Of a stretch of 27,314 nucleotides of DNA, positions 24,269-27,314 are shown piece by piece; within the stretch, counting starts at the first letter, position 1, and the number at the start of each line of letters is the position of its first letter. The DNA lies in NCBI GenBank assembly GCA_019217005.1, contig JAHBNG010000167.1:1-27314 (forward strand), read 5' to 3'. Both the position numbers and the translations under genes were made by a program. Under the pieces are notes generated by a model. The model made no database searches. It saw nothing but the letters and a program-made list of their open reading frames with translations, and was not told the origin of the DNA. The stretch is from Chloroflexi bacterium TSY (GTDB taxonomy: Bacteria > Chloroflexota > Anaerolineae > Caldilineales > Caldilineaceae).

Positions 24269-24296
24269 CGATTCGAATCATTCGTTATTCGAATCG
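24269..24296. promoter_or_regulatory. 10-bp inverted repeat upstream of exporter operon
   Basis: CGATTCGAAT (24269-24278) and ATTCGAATCG (24287-24296) are a perfect inverted repeat with an 8-base gap, about 90-120 bases before the ATPase start. It is a plausible repressor operator; no regulator gene is adjacent. Confidence 0.4.
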
Positions 24297-24354
24297 TTGT
24301 GATTCTTGAAACAGAAAGTGCCTTCGGGGTTCCTTTCATCTGTCTGGTCATACT

Positions 24355-24376
24355 ATACGTATATCTCAATACGTAT
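24355..24376. promoter_or_regulatory. paired palindromic octamers ATACGTAT
   Basis: Two copies of the self-complementary ATACGTAT are separated by 6 bases, together a dyad of 22 bp, about 180 bases upstream of the exporter ATPase. This may be a second operator or part of the promoter. The rest of 24297-24470 is AT-rich with no gene seen. Confidence 0.4.
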
Positions 24377-24470
24377 ACATCCAACGATAGTTGTAAATTG
24401 GGTTGTAGATGGGGTTGTATTCGTTGTATACTGGGTACTTAGAGGGTTCTGCAAAAGAGAATTTCTATTT

Positions 24471-25978
24471 ACTTTACTTTCTGGTAAAGGCTTGAGTGAC
24501 AAAGGGCAAACCGAAAGGGGCGGAAAAAAGAATCCACCCTGAAAAAACGGGATAAAATGTAAAAATAGTGCTCGGCTAGTTTAAGCAGCGGCATTGAGGC
24601 GGCGATGAGCGAGAACGCCTTTAGGGAAATGGTGTGAAACCGAGGCCTTTTTCCGAAAGTCAGGGTCGAGTTGGTCGGGAGTTGGAAAAAGAGCACTCGA
24701 GAGAACGCGGCGCAGCCTGCCGGGAGTGGCTTGAGGCTCTCGATCCCAGTAGCCAGTCGGTATGGGAGGAAGAGAAGCGGCTAAATGGGAAAGAAGATTG
24801 CCAGCCAGCAGCCCCAGTTCAGGTAAGCGGAAGCAAGCCTCATCGGCATGAACAAATTGACGATGTAAGCCAATCATCTGCTTGGAAGCCAAGGGGGGGG
24901 ATGTTCAACAGGCCAGCGCTCCAGAGAGAAAAGATAAATGGTTTCAGCTTGTAAAGCCATGACGGTCGCCAGAACCAAAGGTGTGTGATAAGCAGGATCC
25001 TGAAAGACGTAAATCGAATAGGTGCGGTTGGCTGTATCCACCTTGGTTGTCCTGGGGACGAGATTGTGCCATGCTTGATAGCGAATCAGGCGACCACTAT
25101 AGACAAATTGACCAAACGAGTCTGGAGTTGTGGCCTCGAGTCGCTTTCCCCTATAGCATCGAGAGAGCGGACGCACAATATCACCATATTCGGGTGGTCT
25201 GCCTTTTTCCTTACGTTCGGGTAACTCATTGCGGCGCGCTGTGCAGTTAATCGCTTCCCGAAGGACAAATCGGTCGACGTCGCTTTCTAGCATTTCTCTG
25301 ATTGTAAACCCGGCATCGACCACCGCCACTTCGTCTGACTCCAGTGATTTCTTCGTCTCTTTCAGCAGCTTTTTCCGAAACTCACTTTCCTTTGTGCCTA
25401 CCTCGCATCTCATGATTGCCTTGAGCAGTGGCACTCGTTTCCCGCCTATCTCCCCCGAGCTTATCATCACTCCAAAGATGAGCGCGGGCAATGCCCGACG
25501 AGCCGTTGAGTTATAGAGTCGGTTCACTTTCCCTTGCAGCTTCGGTCGCCAGAACCCTGTGATATCTATGCTTTTCACTCGGTATCCTTCTAACTTTTTT
25601 GCCTCCCATTCCCCTTTCCACTCCACTTCTTCTTGCCACGATGAGAGCAGGCTTGCAATATCCCATGATCCATATCGAAAGCTCCACCAGCTTCGCCGGA
25701 GCTCCTCATCTTCAAACCCGCTTTCACTCAATCCACTATGGATTGCTCCTCGACTTTTCAGAAACGACCCATTCATCATCGCCCACATCAGACGCATTAC
25801 ATTTACGTTTGTTCCCACCGGCGTTACTTGCAATACATTCATCAGTACTGCTATAGTTATTTCTGGCGCGGTTAGCATTCCTTCCTCCTTTTTGGGTTCT
25901 CTACCTTTAGGATGAAACGCTAACCGCTTTTTGTCACATTTCTCACCTCATCTCTTTTCTTTTACCAGAAAGTAAAGT
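24471..25978 (-). mobile_element. IS4-like insertion sequence with about 20-bp terminal inverted repeats
   Basis: The ends 24471-24490 (ACTTTACTTTCTGGTAAAGG) and 25959-25978 are inverted repeats matching at 19 of 20 bases. They enclose a DDE transposase gene on the minus strand. The length is about 1.5 kb. No obvious target duplication is visible. Confidence 0.7.
24581..25878 (-). pseudogene. IS4/IS701-like DDE transposase, frameshifted in a C8 tract
   Basis: It starts at ATG 25878 after AAGGAGGAAGGA. The first 334 residues contain SIDITGFWRP (first Asp), EVAVVDAGF (second Asp) and SLERWPVEHP (the Glu of the C-terminal signature). The frame ends in a run of eight C (24893-24900 on the plus strand). 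The rest (LASKQMIGLHRQFVHADEAC … PTGYWDREPQATPGRLRRV) is in another phase to 24581. With six C the segment would read RWPVEHPPLASK, giving exactly the R-(3)-E-(6)-K spacing of IS4-type transposases. The tract has therefore probably grown by two bases. Slippage at the run could still make some full-length product. Confidence 0.8.
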
Positions 25979-26004
25979 TGATAGCCTTTCAGAAAAAGAT
26001 TTTC

Positions 26005-26147
26005 GGCTCTTCAGGAATTCAGGGGGTTGACAAAATTGAAAATGGCTAGCGCCGGTTGAGTGGCAGAGTCGTATCGAAACCAAAGCGGGTTGACCCCCTG
26101 AGATCCGGTTGAGCCAGATTGGCTGATCAGGATCTCATGTGGTTGAC
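26005..26147. repeat. cluster of three ISL3-type ends
   Basis: Three related ~30-bp ends lie together: 26005-26034 (GGCTCTTCAGGAATTCAGG…), an inverted copy at 26089-26117 (GGTTGACCCCCTGAGATCCGG), and 26119-26147 (GGCTGATCAGGATCTCATG…). The last overlaps the end of the ISL3 transposase and is probably its true terminus. The other two suggest nested or partial insertions. Confidence 0.5.
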
Positions 26148-27225
26148 AGGGAAAAACGTTCTTTGCCATGGAGATCGAGCCAAATACGTTGAAAAAGAGA
26201 AGAGACATTGCGAATGCCATAGCATCGACGAGTGATGACCTTAATCTTGTTATTGAGACCTTCAACAAAACCACTGTTGATGCGTTGGTCAAAATAGTTG
26301 ACAATGGATTGCCAGTGGTTGCGCAGGGTTTTGATAAAGCCATCAAAGTTATCAAGGGAGGAACGTTCAACTTTGCGAATCCAAGCCTCAAGGCGATGTT
26401 CAGCTTGGGCAACAGAGAGTTCCTGGTTGAAGATGGCGGTCAATTCTTCTCGAAAGGTATAGGCCTGATGAAGGGCTGGTGAATGAGCAAACAAACGTCT
26501 AAGCTCCTGCCGCTCTTCAGGATTGAGAGCCGAGTGATTTTTGCGTAAGATCCAGAGCATTCCTTTGCAATCTTGGTCATAAGTTTCAGGAGGCAGTTCT
26601 TTTTTCAAGCGTCTGAGTTCCTTTTTTCGGAGGTCGTCAAAGTCATCTCGATAGTTCTGAGCAACATGAAATCGGTCAACAACAGGAGATGCATTCACAT
26701 CATCATTCTCATTGATAAATTCATCAATCGCATTGATATAGCCCTCCCACATGTCGGTGGTGCAATAGTTGATGGTGGGGCGTAGTCTCTCAGGAATCTC
26801 TTCTAGGAATGCCTTAACCGTCTTTTTTCGATCAGGAGAACTCCAAGAATCCGTACCTTGCCCTTGGGTTGACGAGCTGTAATGATCGCACTAAATTTCT
26901 TGCGCCCCTTACTTCTGGAGATTTCGTCAATCCCCAACGTACCGATTTCGTCGATTTCATCCCAGTTGATTTTGGGCTCTATCAGACGGTTCAATGCGCC
27001 TACGACTGCATCGTACCCAACTTCTTCTTTGAGGCTTACATCTTCGATTGTACTGTTGATTAGTTGCATGACCAGGTATTCATCATACGCTTGTGTATGA
27101 GGACTTCTTTGTTCATACCAACTCACAATTTGAGTCGTTGTTGGGTCACAATGACACGACAAACATTGACCCCGTTTGGGCCGTATCAAGATAGGTCTCA
27201 AGCCCAAAACTGGGAGATGGCGCAA
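26135..27225 (-). pseudogene. ISL3-family transposase, frameshifted and probably incomplete at its start
   Basis: The N-terminal part (from about 27225) has LRHLPVLGLRPILIRPKRGQC and a CLSC cluster, the end of the ISL3 zinc-binding region, then a helix-turn-helix (SLKEEVGYDAVVGALNRL) and GTLGIDEISRSKG with the first catalytic Asp. Near 26830 the frame shifts by -1 close to an A6 run. The C-terminal part continues SPDRKKTVKAFLEEIPERL, CTTDMWEGY (second Asp), and SGFVEGLNNKIKVI (Glu), to a stop at 26135. All three acidic residues are retained across the two frames. Upstream of 27225 the frame reads APKTTAVEIACTFGHGQEIS and then meets a stop, so the true N-terminus is damaged or lies beyond the window. 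Confidence 0.8.
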
Positions 27226-27314
27226 GCTAATTTCTTGACCATGGCCAAATGTACACGCAATCTCAACTGCTGTTGTTTTGGGTGCTTTCTACCCGAATCA
27301 ATAAATGATTTTCA

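Noticed and set aside
24400..24450. tRNA- or riboswitch-like structure upstream of the exporter
   Set aside because: No cloverleaf, TPsiC-like or known aptamer pattern found. Only simple dyads are present.

Overview
The window looks like a piece of an environmental bacterial chromosome, most likely Chloroflexota (Anaerolineae/Caldilineae-like). The grounds are the Pro/Thr-rich 'PTQTPT/TATPT' surface protein, NACHT ATPases with C-terminal FGE-sulfatase (C-type-lectin fold) domains, and catabolic genes of the sulfatase / PhyH / sugar-isomerase / SDR type. Poribacteria-like lineages are an alternative, and no rRNA or tRNA settles the question. Many genes carry single frameshifts or nonsense codons, so either the locus is decaying or the assembly has errors.

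Layout. 1-3.5 kb: a broken toxin-antitoxin-like pair, small palindromic MITE-like elements and a frameshifted IS110 element whose upstream leader could encode a bridge RNA. 3.5-6 kb: a sulfatase interrupted by one TGA and a frameshifted phytanoyl-CoA-dioxygenase-like gene. 6-8.2 kb (minus strand): a secreted protein built from 58-residue tandem repeats. 8.3-13.2 kb (plus strand): a run of intact metabolic genes (PPP-type phosphatase, nitroreductase, MBL hydrolase, MazG-like pyrophosphohydrolase, TIM-barrel sugar isomerase/epimerase, SDR). 13.2-14.7 kb: repeat-rich DNA with little coding. 14.8-21.9 kb (minus strand): a decayed diversity-generating retroelement (DGR). 22.2-24.2 kb (minus strand): a two-gene ABC-2 exporter. 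24.4-27.3 kb: an IS4-like and an ISL3-like transposase, both frameshifted.

The main discovery is the DGR. On the minus strand the order is: reverse-transcriptase (RT) scrap, target gene 2 (NACHT-FGE, frameshifted), avd, template-repeat (TR) remnant, RT C-terminal remnant, target gene 1 (NACHT-FGE, intact). The two targets end in 127-bp variable repeats (VRs). Within them all 16 differences in the variable core are compatible with adenines in a lost template, the 31-bp start and 24-bp end are identical, and each VR is followed at the same distance by the same 7-bp-stem hairpin. A deletion joined the first 31 bp of the TR directly to the last ~84 codons of the RT, removing the catalytic domain and most of the TR. 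The system therefore looks like a fossil whose last diversified receptors are frozen, unless an RT works in trans. The targets are NLR-like: an N-terminal adaptor/linker, a NACHT ATPase, then a lectin-fold sensor that DGR mutagenesis would have varied. This suggests self/non-self or ligand recognition, which is an inference. A second RT fragment upstream of target 2 suggests the cassette was once duplicated in tandem.
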